NCBI GenBank assembly: GCA_021774695.1
Contig: JAJFIU010000110.1
Location: 1 to 64,000 of the forward strand
Direction of reading: 5' to 3'
Source: Alphaproteobacteria bacterium
GTDB lineage: Bacteria > Pseudomonadota > Alphaproteobacteria > Sphingomonadales > Kordiimonadaceae
DNA: 64,000 nt
Both the position numbers and the translations under genes were made by a program. Of the stretch, positions 8,045-16,099 are shown one piece after another. Every line of letters begins with the position of its first letter. Within the stretch, counting starts at the first letter, position 1. Under the pieces are notes generated by a model. The model saw nothing but the letters and a program-made list of their open reading frames with translations. It was not told where the DNA came from and did no database searches.

Positions 8045-8281
8045 CTAAGTGTCGCCTGCCATATCGTCGAGGTTGTCGCCCGTTTTATTGTTCGGGTTTG
8101 TACGAAGGTGTACTTTCTTATCTCCAGCGTGGACAACATGAGCATTTTCCACATCACCACGTTCGGCTATAGGAATTGCCTGTTCAACAGGGGTAAAGTT
8201 GGTATTACCCTCGAACAGCACATGGGAAATATCGCCTTCTGAATCGGCTCTAGCGTCAACTATCTTACGTTTGTCACCCAT
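8045..8281 (-). CDS. DUF3892 domain protein
   Basis: A 78-residue hydrophilic protein starting at ATG 8281 behind AGGAG. It shows the DUF3892 pattern almost end to end: KRKIVDARAD, ISHVLFEGNTNFTPVEQAI, ERGDVENAHVVHAGDKK, LRTNPNNKTGDNLDDMAG. The family is small, widespread and uncharacterised. The ribosome site lies just downstream (on the minus strand) of an inverted repeat followed by TCTTTTT, so expression may be attenuated in the leader. Confidence 0.82.
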   Translation of the reverse strand: MGDKRKIVDARADSEGDISHVLFEGNTNFTPVEQAIPIAERGDVENAHVVHAGDKKVHLRTNPNNKTGDNLDDMAGDT

Positions 8282-8306
8282 CTTAAAACTCCTGATGGTA
8301 AAAAGA

Positions 8307-8377
8307 CGTCAGACTTGACCTAGGACCCGTTATGGAGGATACTCAATACACAAGTATTGAACTGCCTGCGTCTGACG
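8307..8377 (-). promoter_or_regulatory. Long-range inverted repeat in the DUF3892 leader (possible attenuator)
   Basis: CGTCAGAC at 8307-8314 pairs perfectly with GTCTGACG at 8370-8377. Inside lies TCAATAC-ACAA-GTATTGA (8343-8360), a seven-base perfect hairpin. Read on the minus strand, the closing arm is followed by TCTTTTT and then the AGGAG of the DUF3892 gene, the layout of an intrinsic attenuator. The 55-base loop is long for a simple terminator, so this is tentative. Confidence 0.45.
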
Positions 8378-8395
8378 ATCAATCAATTTGCAGGT

Positions 8396-8448
8396 GGTAA
8401 ATTTTGGCCGTCATGGGGTACCAGCCCGTGGCGGCTTTTTAATTTACC
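8396..8448 (+). terminator. Strong terminator-like hairpin without an obvious upstream gene
   Basis: Eleven paired bases (8407-8417 with 8425-8435, two G-T wobbles) around GTACCAG, then TTTTT at 8436-8440. An outer perfect eight-base stem, GGTAAATT (8396-8403) with AATTTACC (8441-8448), encloses it. The T run fits plus-strand transcription, yet no plus-strand gene precedes it; it may end a short RNA starting near 8280-8300. Confidence 0.55.
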
Positions 8449-8556
8449 TGTCAACCGCGAATTATAGTTAACAAAACGTTAAGAGTCGAGTTGTTTGTGG
8501 CTCAGCCCGAAGTAACCACAATATCTAGTGATTGGCGGAATTTAAACGCACCCATG

Positions 8557-9444
8557 TTATTGGGTGTTATCTGTTGCCTCACCGAGCAACCAATTACGAA
8601 ATACTGCGACTTTTTCTGTCTCTGCCAAATGGTCGGGGTAAACCAGATAATAAGCACCTTGGCTATGTACGGGCGGACCGAAGGGTGCAACCAATTGGCC
8701 ACTGTCCAGATCATCTCGCACATACATTTCTGGCAGCACCGCAACACCCAAGCCAGCGCGGACGGCTTCTATCATCATGGTGAAATTCTCAAACCGGGTT
8801 CCTGTGATGGTCCCGCCAATGCCATCCGAGGGCTCGCCCAGCCACTCGTTCCACGCCGTTGGTCGGGTGCGCATGGTTAGACGGTCAAAATCAAGAATGG
8901 GCGACTTGGCGTTGGCGTTGGCTAAGTCAGAGGAGACCACGGCTACAATTGTTTCATTCTGAATGTGGTGCGCCGTATATCCTGGCCATTGTCCGTCGCC
9001 GTATTGCACCGACACATCGGTGTTGGCGGCGACAAAATCATCGTGGGTTAGGCCGGTGACAATATTGATCTGAATATCCGGGTGGGCTGCAGTGAAGCCA
9101 CTGAGGCGCGGGATTAGCCAGCGGGAGCCGAATGTGGGCAGCAAGCCCAGCGTCAGCACTTTATCGTAAGCCCCCCAGGTGATCATTTTGAGGGTTTGTG
9201 CTTCCAGTTCGGCTAGCAGTGGGCCAACCGCCTCGGCGAACTGTTTGGCAGCCTCGGTGGGGATCAGGCGTTTGCGTTCTCGCCGGAACAGGGGTTGGCG
9301 AACAAATCCCTCCAGATTTTTGATCTGGCGGCTTACGGCGCTCTGCGTCATGTTCAGGCTTTCAGCCGCACGGGTTACGTGGCCACCGCGCATAACGGCT
9401 TCAAAGCATTCTAGAGCGGTTAATGAGGGTAGTCGGCGTTTCAT
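8557..9444 (-). CDS. LysR-type regulator (GcvA-like), likely of the glutarate operon
   Basis: A 295-residue protein. The N-terminal winged helix-turn-helix is clear (LPSLTALECFEAVMRGGHVT, AAESLNMTQSAVSRQIKNLE), followed by the periplasmic-binding-like effector domain with LLPTFGSRWLIPRL and the C-terminal SQGAYYLVYP. The spacing and LPSLTALECFEA start resemble the GcvA subgroup. It is divergent from gcdH, and a TTGAT-N11-ATCAA box lies between them, so it probably activates gcdH and the CoA-transferase in response to a glutarate- or lysine-derived effector. Its last ~85 bases are duplicated almost perfectly at 6621-6702 and more distantly near 5740-5815. Confidence 0.9.
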   Translation of the reverse strand: MKRRLPSLTALECFEAVMRGGHVTRAAESLNMTQSAVSRQIKNLEGFVRQPLFRRERKRLIPTEAAKQFAEAVGPLLAELEAQTLKMITWGAYDKVLTLGLLPTFGSRWLIPRLSGFTAAHPDIQINIVTGLTHDDFVAANTDVSVQYGDGQWPGYTAHHIQNETIVAVVSSDLANANAKSPILDFDRLTMRTRPTAWNEWLGEPSDGIGGTITGTRFENFTMMIEAVRAGLGVAVLPEMYVRDDLDSGQLVAPFGPPVHSQGAYYLVYPDHLAETEKVAVFRNWLLGEATDNTQ

Positions 9445-9450
9445 GGTTTA

Positions 9451-9471
9451 TTGATATCATTTTCTCATCAA
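9451..9471. promoter_or_regulatory. LysR-type T-N11-A box
   Basis: TTGAT (9451-9455) and ATCAA (9467-9471) are perfect complements separated by exactly 11 bases, in the gap between the divergent LysR gene and gcdH. This is the classic LysR recognition geometry. Confidence 0.6.
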
Positions 9472-9562
9472 AATATACAGAAATGTCGCTTTCAATGGTT
9501 TATTTATCCTATATACATGCAAACAAATCATTAATGGTCTCAAATCTAAAGGGCGCAAAAAC

Positions 9563-10759
9563 ATGTCCGGCAAACCAAATTTCACCAACAAACCTAGCTT
9601 CAAGTGGGAAGACCCATTTCTCCTCAGCGAACAGCTGACCGAGGAAGAGCGGATGATTCAGGCCAGCGCTCATGAATTTTGCCAGTCAAAATTGATGCCG
9701 CGCATTCTTGAAGCCAACCGTCACGAAGTGTTTGACCGCGATATTATGACCGAACTGGGCGAAGTTGGCTTGCTGGGTGCCACGATCCCCGAGGAGTACG
9801 GCGGGGCAGGCGTGAATCATGTGGCCTACGGCCTGATCGCACGCGAAGTGGAGCGGGTCGATAGCGGTTACCGTTCGGCCATGAGTGTGCAGTCCTCCCT
9901 GGTGATGCATCCGATCAATGCTTACGGCACCGACGAGCAAAGGCAAAAATATCTGCCCAAGCTGGCGTCGGGCGAATGGATTGGCTGTTTCGGCCTGACC
10001 GAACCGGACCACGGCTCTGACCCGGGCGGTATGCTGACACGGGCCGTTGAGGCCGACGGTGGATACCGCCTCAACGGCAGCAAGATGTGGATCACCAACA
10101 GCCCTATTGCCGATGTGGCAGTGGTGTGGGCCAAGCTGGACGGCACAATCCGTGGCTTCATCCTGGAGCGCGGTATGGAGGGTTTCGCCACACCTAAAAT
10201 TGAAGGCAAGCTTTCGCTGCGGGCCTCTATCACCGGCGAGATTGTTATGGACAATGTTTTTGTGCCAGCAGAAAATTTATTGCCAGGTGCGTTCGGCCTT
10301 GGTGGGCCGTTTGGCTGCTTGAACAAGGCGCGCTTTGGTATTGCCTGGGGCGCTTTGGGGGCGGCTGAATTTTGCTGGCACGCCGGGCGGCAATATACCC
10401 TTGACCGTCATCAGTTCGGCAAGCCGCTGGCGCAAACTCAGCTTGTGCAGAAAAAGCTGACCGATATGCAAACCGAGATCACGCTGGGGCTTCAGGCCTG
10501 CCTGCGGGTTGGGCGCATGCTCGATGAGGGCACTGCTGCACCAGAGAATATATCGATGATCAAGCGTAATAGCTGCGGCAAAGCGCTGGATATCGCCCGT
10601 ATGTCACGCGATATGCACGGCGGCAACGGTATCTCCGACGAGTATCATGTGATGCGCCATATGGTGAATTTGGAAACGGTGAACACTTATGAAGGCACCT
10701 ATGATATTCACACGCTGATCCTCGGGCGCGCTCAAACTGGCCTGCAGGCGTTTTTCTAG
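9563..10759 (+). CDS. gcdH: Glutaryl-CoA dehydrogenase
   Basis: A 398-residue FAD enzyme that oxidises and decarboxylates glutaryl-CoA to crotonyl-CoA in lysine/tryptophan/glutarate breakdown. Visible are the acyl-CoA dehydrogenase N-terminal helices, the middle-domain motif [16 protein letters not shown] with [10 protein letters not shown], and the C-terminal [20 protein letters not shown], in which the Glu of TYEGT is the catalytic base. The N-terminal FKWEDPFLL is also typical of GCDH rather than of other acyl-CoA dehydrogenases. The CoA-transferase gene follows after two bases, giving a glutarate activation/oxidation operon. Confidence 0.95.
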   Translation: MSGKPNFTNKPSFKWEDPFLLSEQLTEEERMIQASAHEFCQSKLMPRILEANRHEVFDRDIMTELGEVGLLGATIPEEYGGAGVNHVAYGLIAREVERVDSGYRSAMSVQSSLVMHPINAYGTDEQRQKYLPKLASGEWIGCFGLTEPDHGSDPGGMLTRAVEADGGYRLNGSKMWITNSPIADVAVVWAKLDGTIRGFILERGMEGFATPKIEGKLSLRASITGEIVMDNVFVPAENLLPGAFGLGGPFGCLNKARFGIAWGALGAAEFCWHAGRQYTLDRHQFGKPLAQTQLVQKKLTDMQTEITLGLQACLRVGRMLDEGTAAPENISMIKRNSCGKALDIARMSRDMHGGNGISDEYHVMRHMVNLETVNTYEGTYDIHTLILGRAQTGLQAFF

Positions 10760-10761
10760 GC

Positions 10762-12030
10762 ATGACTGAGACTGTTCAAGCAGCGGGGCCCCAAGAAGGA
10801 CCCCAAGAGGGACCACTTGCAGGCATTCGCGTGCTCGACCTAAGCCGTGTGCTCGCTGGGCCGTGGGCGACCCAAACGCTGGGCGATTTGGGCGCGGACG
10901 TCATCAAGATTGAAAAACCGGGGACAGGCGACGACACGCGCAGTTGGGGTCCGCCGTTTTTCGAAAGCCGGGAAACACCGGGCGAAACCATGGCGGCTTA
11001 CTATATGTCGGCCAACCGCAACAAACGCTCGGTTGCGATTGATATGTCAACCGAGGACGGCCAGCAGTTGATCCGCCAACTGGCAGCTGAATGCGACATT
11101 GTGGTCGAGAACTTTAAAGTCGGCGGTCTGGCAAAATACGGGCTGGATTACGCTGGTCTGTCGGCGGTGAACCCGAGGCTTATCTATTGCTCGATAACCG
11201 GGTTTGGCCAGACCGGGCCTTACCGCGACCGGCCAGGCTATGATTTTCTGGTGCAGGGTGTTGGCGGCATGATGAGTGTGACCGGCGAGCGTGATGGCCT
11301 GCCAGGTGGCGGGCCGCAAAAAACCGGCATTGCCACGGCAGACTTGTTCACCGGGCTATACGGGGTGATTGGCATATTGGCTGCGCTGCATCACCGGGAT
11401 AAAACCGGCGAGGGCCAGCATATTGATATGTCATTGTTGGACACTCAGGTGGCGGTGATGGGCAACCAAGCGCTTGGTTATCTGATCTCGGGCAAGGAGC
11501 CCGTTCGTATGGGCAACGCCCACAATAGCATCGTGCCGTACCAGACCTTTGCGACCAAGGACGGACATATAATATTGGCGATCGGCAATGATGGTCAGTT
11601 CGAGCGTTTCTGTGCCGCTGTGGGCATGAACGATCTTTCGGAGGACGAGCGTTTCCGCACCAACCCGGCGCGAGTGACCAACCGCGAACTTCTGATCCCG
11701 GTGCTGGAGAAAATTATGCTTGCGCGCACCACCGACCAGTGGGTTGAACTGCTGGAGGATCACACAGTGCCGGGTGGTCCGATCAACGGTATGAAACGGG
11801 TGTTTGAAAACGAGCAGGTTGTCGCCCGCGCCGTTTCAAAAACCATCACCCGCGACAACGGTGAAGTTTTGCCAACAGTGGCAAGCCCGATGCAATTTTC
11901 GAAAACGCCGGTTGCTTATAATCGGCCGCCGCCAAAACTGGGCGAACACACCCAGGAAGTGCTCGATGAAATTCTCAAAATGGACCCGTCCGAGATTGGT
12001 CGATTGAAAGCCGTTTTGGGGCATTCATAA
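10762..12030 (+). CDS. Class III CoA-transferase (probable succinate/glutarate type)
   Basis: A 422-residue CaiB/BaiF family protein. Motifs: LAGIRVLDLSRVLAGPWATQ, LGADVIKIEKPGTGDDTR, SANRNKRSVAIDM, ENFKVGGLAKYGLDY, ITGFGQTGPYRDRPGYDFLV, and IATADLFTGLYGVIG with the Asp expected to form the acyl-enzyme anhydride. The two-base gap to gcdH suggests it activates free glutarate with CoA, as the homologous mitochondrial SUGCT does. The precise donor is inferred from context. The N-terminus carries a short Gly/Pro/Gln-rich extension with a repeated GPQEGP unit. Confidence 0.88.
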   Translation: MTETVQAAGPQEGPQEGPLAGIRVLDLSRVLAGPWATQTLGDLGADVIKIEKPGTGDDTRSWGPPFFESRETPGETMAAYYMSANRNKRSVAIDMSTEDGQQLIRQLAAECDIVVENFKVGGLAKYGLDYAGLSAVNPRLIYCSITGFGQTGPYRDRPGYDFLVQGVGGMMSVTGERDGLPGGGPQKTGIATADLFTGLYGVIGILAALHHRDKTGEGQHIDMSLLDTQVAVMGNQALGYLISGKEPVRMGNAHNSIVPYQTFATKDGHIILAIGNDGQFERFCAAVGMNDLSEDERFRTNPARVTNRELLIPVLEKIMLARTTDQWVELLEDHTVPGGPINGMKRVFENEQVVARAVSKTITRDNGEVLPTVASPMQFSKTPVAYNRPPPKLGEHTQEVLDEILKMDPSEIGRLKAVLGHS

Positions 12031-12143
12031 TCTGATTTCTGCGCTTTCGGTTCCCATTTTCCCGAGTTTGGCTCTGATTTTGGCGCGTTGAGTGCCCATT
12101 TTGAGCAGTTTATTCTCTGTTTTACACAAAAGATTTACCGAAC

Positions 12144-12209
12144 TTGAAGTGATCAGGGGTATATTTGCGCTTATATGCGAGACATCAATTCTTACAATTA
12201 TCACTTCAA
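12144..12209. promoter_or_regulatory. Inverted repeat upstream of the YHS gene
   Basis: TTGAAGTGAT (12144-12153) and ATCACTTCAA (12200-12209) are perfect 10-base complements 46 bases apart. The right arm lies about 17 bases before the GTG start of the YHS gene. It could be a paired operator or a large RNA stem; no regulator is adjacent. Confidence 0.4.
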
Positions 12210-12226
12210 CAGATAGGGCTAGTGTC

Positions 12227-12706
12227 GTGAACAAAATTTTTAAAACAATTATTTCCGCCGCATTTTTGGTGCTTGGCGGCGCTGTTACAGCCGGGGCGGC
12301 GGCTGCGGCGGACGATCCGATTTACACCGGTGTTTTCAGCAGTAACGCAGTTAGCGGTTATGATACAGTGGCTTACTTCACTGAGGGAAAACCGGTGAAG
12401 GGTAGCAAGAAATTCCAGACTGAATATATGGATACAAAATGGCGATTTTCCAGCCAGGAAAATCTGGACACATTTTTGGCGGACCCCGTAAAATACGCAC
12501 CGCAATACGGTGGTTATTGCGCGTGGGCGATGGCCGGTGGTTACAAAGCCAGCGGTGATCCTGACCAATGGAAAATAGTCGATGGCAAGCTGTATCTCAA
12601 CTATGACGCCAAAATTAAAGCCAAGTGGGAAGTTGATATTCCGGGCTTCATTATGAAAGCCGATGCGAGCTATCCTGAAGTGGTTGGCCTGAACGAAGAA
12701 GACTGA
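12227..12706 (+). CDS. Exported YHS-domain protein, copy 1
   Basis: The start is taken as GTG 12227, behind AGGGC, because it places a good Sec signal peptide (KIFKTIISAAFLVLGGAVTA then an Ala-rich cleavage region) at the N-terminus; the frame is open further up. The mature part is a YHS-like domain: SGYDTVAYF, KFQTEYMDTKWRFSSQENLD, YAPQYGGYCAWAMAGG, DPDQWKIVDGKLYLNYD. YHS domains are linked with metal binding, and the Tyr-Gly-Gly-Tyr-Cys core is kept. A paralogue is at 36376-36834. A terminator separates it from the next gene. Function unknown. Confidence 0.85.
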   Translation: MNKIFKTIISAAFLVLGGAVTAGAAAAADDPIYTGVFSSNAVSGYDTVAYFTEGKPVKGSKKFQTEYMDTKWRFSSQENLDTFLADPVKYAPQYGGYCAWAMAGGYKASGDPDQWKIVDGKLYLNYDAKIKAKWEVDIPGFIMKADASYPEVVGLNEED

Positions 12707-12717
12707 TCAATCCAAGG

Positions 12718-12741
12718 CTCCGCGGTGCGGGGTCTTTTTTT
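12718..12741 (+). terminator. Terminator after YHS gene copy 1
   Basis: CTCCGC (12718-12723) pairs with GCGGGG (12727-12732, one G-T wobble) around GGT; a T-rich tail follows (12733-12741). Confidence 0.65.
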
Positions 12742-12755
12742 AAGCGGGGAATAAC

Positions 12756-13301
12756 ATGAAGACTAACAAGCAGTCGATGCGGTCACTGGTAGCGGTCTTG
12801 ACGGGGGCGATGATGTTCTTGATGCCGCTGGCATCGTCAGCCGCGCAAGAAGATACAGCGGTGGTGACCGAAGGCATTAATCATCTGGGCTTGGCGGTCA
12901 AAGATCTGGATCGTTCGGTAGCATTTTTCACCGGGACTCTCGGTTGGCGCACCGCGGGCGGTGACCCTGATTATCCGGCGGTTTTTGTCACAGACGGCAA
13001 CGCATTTGTGACACTGTGGCAGGTGACTGACCCGGCGACAGTTGTTGAGTTCAACCGCAAAAATAATGTCGGGCTTCACCATCTAGCTTTTACGGTTAAA
13101 AGTTTGAAAGCACTGCACGAATTGCATCAGAAATTTCTGGCTGTTGAGGGCGTTCGCATCGAGTTTGCACCCGAATTTATGGGGCAGGGGCCGACGACCC
13201 ATATGATGATCAGGGAGCCTTCCGGCAACAGGCTAGAGTTTGTGGTGCCCGGCAGCCGCGTGCGCGCGGAAATGAAGGTAAACGAGCAAAAAGAAAACTA
13301 G
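12756..13301 (+). CDS. Secreted VOC (glyoxalase-like) protein
   Basis: A 181-residue protein with GGGG before the ATG and a Sec signal peptide ending near SSAAQED. The mature part is one VOC unit: GINHLGLAVKDLDRSVAFF, LGWRTAGGDPDYPAVFVTDG, VGLHHLAFTVKS, MMIREPSGNRLEFV. His in NHLGL, His in LHHLAF and Glu in RLEFV are the expected metal ligands of the beta-alpha-beta-beta-beta fold. Substrate unknown; an exported location is unusual for glyoxalase I itself, so that activity is unlikely. Confidence 0.83.
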   Translation: MKTNKQSMRSLVAVLTGAMMFLMPLASSAAQEDTAVVTEGINHLGLAVKDLDRSVAFFTGTLGWRTAGGDPDYPAVFVTDGNAFVTLWQVTDPATVVEFNRKNNVGLHHLAFTVKSLKALHELHQKFLAVEGVRIEFAPEFMGQGPTTHMMIREPSGNRLEFVVPGSRVRAEMKVNEQKEN

Positions 13302-13324
13302 CCTAATGACAGTATTGATTAAGA

Positions 13325-13352
13325 AAACACCGGGGCATGCCTCGGTGTTTTT
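13325..13352 (+). terminator. Terminator after the VOC gene
   Basis: AAACACCG (13325-13332) pairs with CGGTGTTT (13343-13350), with GGC/GCC pairing inside; a T run follows. Confidence 0.8.
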
Positions 13353-13374
13353 GTTTGTATAACCGCTTTGAAGC

Positions 13375-13500
13375 TTACGGCTTGTCTTCAAACTTCACAC
13401 CGGGCTGCGGCGCGGTGTTAATGCTTAACTCGAAAATATCCGGTCTGTAATAGCGAGTTGTCGCATCGATCATCTGCCGCTTTAACCGGTCGCCGTTTGA
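13375..13500 (-). pseudogene. 3' remnant of a second nitrilase gene
   Basis: The minus strand encodes YYRPDIFELSINTAPQPGVK followed by FEDKP and a stop, matching the nitrilase C-terminus at 16100-16170 (YSRPDIFELNVNTAPQPGVK then FEDKS). The bases 13381-13441 are close to identical to 16106-16166. Further in, the frame DRLKRQMIDATTR is diverged from LRKQREAWQTLDTDGH, so this is a paralogue and not a simple copy. The rest of the gene is missing. Together with the intact nitrilase it brackets the island at 13.5-16.1 kb. Confidence 0.75.
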
Positions 13501-13881
13501 TGTCGCTGAGCGGGCTAGAAGCTCTATTTTGTATCATGGCTTTAGTACTGAGGTAGGGTTGCTAATATGGACAGACATTGTACCTCGAATACAATGGTGC
13601 TTTTCCCGTCTTTCGACGGTGCCAGTTTTCTCCCGTAGGGTTGCAGGTTCATATGTCATCCTAAGTTATATTTTTTGCTTTAGCTGCGGTCAGGGGACAC
13701 TCCAATTCACCGGTTCATTTTATTATTTACTAAAACACAACAGCTATTTAATCAACCTATAGAGGTATAATGAGTCTATAAATTGTATTTATGGTTGATA
13801 TTCTGCTAATAGTTGTATATATAACATTAAGAGTAGTGAAACTATAGTCGATTCAACGCATGAATAATGGGGATTAAGATC
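13501..13881. other. AT-rich left flank of the Hint-protein island
   Basis: No credible coding frame. It joins the nitrilase remnant to the Hint gene. A TCAGGGGACACTCCAATTCA string near 13690-13709 resembles, from memory, leaders near small transposase genes, but no transposase frame is present. Confidence 0.4.
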
Positions 13882-15249
13882 ATGGTTAGAAATTGTTCCG
13901 GGGCGCACTGTAGCCAGGCAGACCCAGAAATTAATGCAGTATGTAAGAGCGAAGGGTGGGCGGTCGGGCACCCTGTTATCACACGAGATGCGAATGGCAT
14001 TTGTCTTTGCCATTGTTCGTGCATGGCGCTCGGAACACAGGTTAACGTGTCGCAAAATCAAACTTGGCCGGTAGAAAGCATTGAGGCTGGAGATTTGGTG
14101 TTAGCGGCGGGATCAAAGTTGGACTGGTCAGAGGTCGAGGTAAAATTTAGTGCCGGAACCACTGACGGCATACAGCCCTACACAATATATATAGTACATG
14201 AATTAGGTGACCTTATCGTTACTCCAGACCATTTACTGTTTCTGAAGTCCGGGAAACTGAAAAGAGCGTCACTGCTATCTACAACGGATGTTTTGCAGGA
14301 TAAAGATGGAAACGCCGTTGCTATAAAGAGTGTTACGACAGGCACTTACTATGGTGGCTTTCATCACATTGCTACGTCAAAAGATGACCCAAAGGGTAGT
14401 TTGCATAATCATTTGGTAGTAACAGCTGGCGTGATATCGGGAGACTATGCGCTTCAGCTATTCTATCCTGAAGGTGCTAAACCAAAAGAGTTATTTGATG
14501 AAACGCGGTCCGACGTGGTCGTGGGCACGGATGCATACGCAAAAAAACACGGTGCTTGCGCGGAGCCGAATTGCGGTGAGCATATTCACGGAAACGTATT
14601 GGTGGTGTCATCAATTGATCAATCACAAAATGAAAAGCAGTTTCAGCCAAGTAAGTTTGCGCGAGTATCCATACCCGATTTTGCACACTCATTTATAACC
14701 AAAGAAGACGCTAAAAAGCGCGCGAAAGTGGCAGTCTTTAGACCATTTTCAGACCCAGATGCGCTTGCATGGTCAGAGTATTTGGTGGAACAGCACAAAG
14801 TTTATTATCCTAACGTAGTATTTACCGTCGATTGGGAAAATGATGAAGTTAACGCGTATGCCTGGGTCCAGAACGGCGTCAGGCATGTGGCCATTTTGGG
14901 TGGCCTGATACGAGATAATTCGTTGGAACTTGAGGGTATTTCTGTGGTTGTGGCCCATGAGGTCGGACATTTGTTCGGTGGAAAACCATCCCACCCAGGA
15001 GGGCTGTCTTGCGAAGGGCAAGCAGACTATTATGGTGTCAGAACCGTGATGCGGAAGGTCTGGTTTGGGAAATTTTATGCTGATATGGCCCTACCAGGCA
15101 TTGATCAAATGGCAGAATTTTTCGGAGTTCCAAATAACAAGGGTTCAAATACTGGGCCAGGAGGATGTGCGCACCCACCAGGAGCTTGTCGTATTTTCAC
15201 CTATAATGCCGCTGTTGATTTACGATCTCGTCCAAGCTGTGCTGGATAG
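13882..15249 (+). CDS. Hint-domain / HEXXH metalloprotease fusion protein
   Basis: The preferred start is ATG 13882, nine bases after GGGG (455 residues); ATG 13867 is an in-frame alternative. Residues 1-46 form a cysteine-rich lead (C5, C10, C21, C41, C43, C45). A Hint (hedgehog/intein) domain begins at C47 (CMALGTQV) with AGDLVLAAG, the block-B motif TPDH at 114-117 and a GGFHHIATS segment. No intein-style C-terminal His-Asn is evident. The C-terminal half is a distinct domain with HEVGH at 359-363 and EGQADYYG from E378, the ligand pattern of M48-like zinc proteases. Hint domains often release an adjacent effector by self-cleavage, so this may be an autoprocessed protease or polymorphic-toxin-like effector. 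No signal peptide is seen. The gene is AT-rich and 10 bases precede its neighbour. Confidence 0.72.
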   Translation: MVRNCSGAHCSQADPEINAVCKSEGWAVGHPVITRDANGICLCHCSCMALGTQVNVSQNQTWPVESIEAGDLVLAAGSKLDWSEVEVKFSAGTTDGIQPYTIYIVHELGDLIVTPDHLLFLKSGKLKRASLLSTTDVLQDKDGNAVAIKSVTTGTYYGGFHHIATSKDDPKGSLHNHLVVTAGVISGDYALQLFYPEGAKPKELFDETRSDVVVGTDAYAKKHGACAEPNCGEHIHGNVLVVSSIDQSQNEKQFQPSKFARVSIPDFAHSFITKEDAKKRAKVAVFRPFSDPDALAWSEYLVEQHKVYYPNVVFTVDWENDEVNAYAWVQNGVRHVAILGGLIRDNSLELEGISVVVAHEVGHLFGGKPSHPGGLSCEGQADYYGVRTVMRKVWFGKFYADMALPGIDQMAEFFGVPNNKGSNTGPGGCAHPPGACRIFTYNAAVDLRSRPSCAG

Positions 15250-15259
15250 GGTTTAACAG

Positions 15260-15778
15260 ATGGAAGAAACAAAGCCGTCGTATAATGACACTGCTGTGCT
15301 GGAGGAACGCCTTGGCGTTTCTTTAGCTACAGCTGTGAAAGAAAGAGTGATCCAAGAGCCGTGGCTGGCTCACCACTTGTTGGTAGTTTCCGAGGATGCC
15401 GCGCTGTTGGAAAAACTGCTTGATAAACTGACGTTTGAAACGAACAAAGATAAAAAATCTAGATTTTCCGAAATCCCGCAAACATCTCTTTCTCCAGCAA
15501 AGGCATTGAATGCGATAAAAGCGGTTGCTGGGGCGGTTGCAACCAAATCCAAACGTGCCAGCGCAGAGTTGCGGCAAATAAGATTATCTGCTTGCCATTC
15601 CTGCCCCAATTTAAAGTCGGCGCTAGGGAGAGAGCTTTCGACAGGCATAGAAAAGATAAATCTATGTTCTCTCTGTGGCTGTGTCGTGGAGCTAAAAGTC
15701 AGAATTTTAGAAGAGAAATGCCCTGGAACCTCTTCGTTAGATAGCTCAAAAAACCGTTGGGGAGAGCCTCTTAAATAG
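15260..15778 (+). CDS. Cysteine-cluster protein, partner of the Hint protease
   Basis: A 172-residue protein beginning 10 bases after the Hint gene, so almost surely co-transcribed. The first ~105 residues look helical, with a Lys/Ala-rich stretch (KALNAIKAVAGAVATKSKRA). The C-terminus carries C111-x2-C114 and then C135-x2-C138-x-C140 with C153-Pro, in the context LCSLCGCVVELKVRILEEKC; this resembles small zinc-ribbon tails seen in phage and accessory proteins. Possible roles are an adaptor, an immunity partner or a protease substrate. I do not recognise a named family. Confidence 0.62.
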   Translation: MEETKPSYNDTAVLEERLGVSLATAVKERVIQEPWLAHHLLVVSEDAALLEKLLDKLTFETNKDKKSRFSEIPQTSLSPAKALNAIKAVAGAVATKSKRASAELRQIRLSACHSCPNLKSALGRELSTGIEKINLCSLCGCVVELKVRILEEKCPGTSSLDSSKNRWGEPLK

Positions 15779-15779
15779 C

Positions 15780-16061
15780 TTATAGTGTAATCTCATCATC
15801 AAGAATTCTGTCGACGGCAAGTGTTACATGTGAATCTGAGTGGGCTGATCGATGTCCTTCAATATGCCCTTCTACAAGCTTCGGTCTTGAGTAGCACAAA
15901 CTAATAAGCTCTTCATATGGTTCGGCGAAGTTACTGTCACTGAAGCTTATGCGAGAAACCTCCGTTAGAACTCCGGTATTAACATCTGTGACATTCCATG
16001 AAAAACATGGCGGCTTAAAACACCTAAGCCCATTATCTTCTAATAAATATAATTTCAACAT
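15780..16061 (-). CDS. Small hypothetical protein
   Basis: A 93-residue frame that ends one base from the preceding gene's stop, on the opposite strand. ATG 16061 has GGAG three bases upstream; ATG 16070 is the alternative. The sequence (KLYLLEDNGLRCFKPPCFSW, EVSRISFSDSNFAEPYEELI) is protein-like with beta-strand character but matches nothing I know. It completes the AT-rich island before the nitrilase gene. Confidence 0.45.
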   Translation of the reverse strand: MLKLYLLEDNGLRCFKPPCFSWNVTDVNTGVLTEVSRISFSDSNFAEPYEELISLCYSRPKLVEGHIEGHRSAHSDSHVTLAVDRILDDEITL

Positions 16062-16099
16062 GAACTCCATATACTAGATTTGTATTCCTGTGGGCCAGG

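Noticed and set aside
13529-13762. A 77-codon frame in the left flank of the Hint island
   Set aside because: No ribosome site, unusual composition and no recognisable motif; more likely chance in AT-rich DNA.
13882-15249. Reading the Hint gene as an intein inside a host protein
   Set aside because: There is no split host domain around it, no homing endonuclease and no C-terminal His-Asn plus Cys/Ser/Thr; the second half is a separate protease domain.
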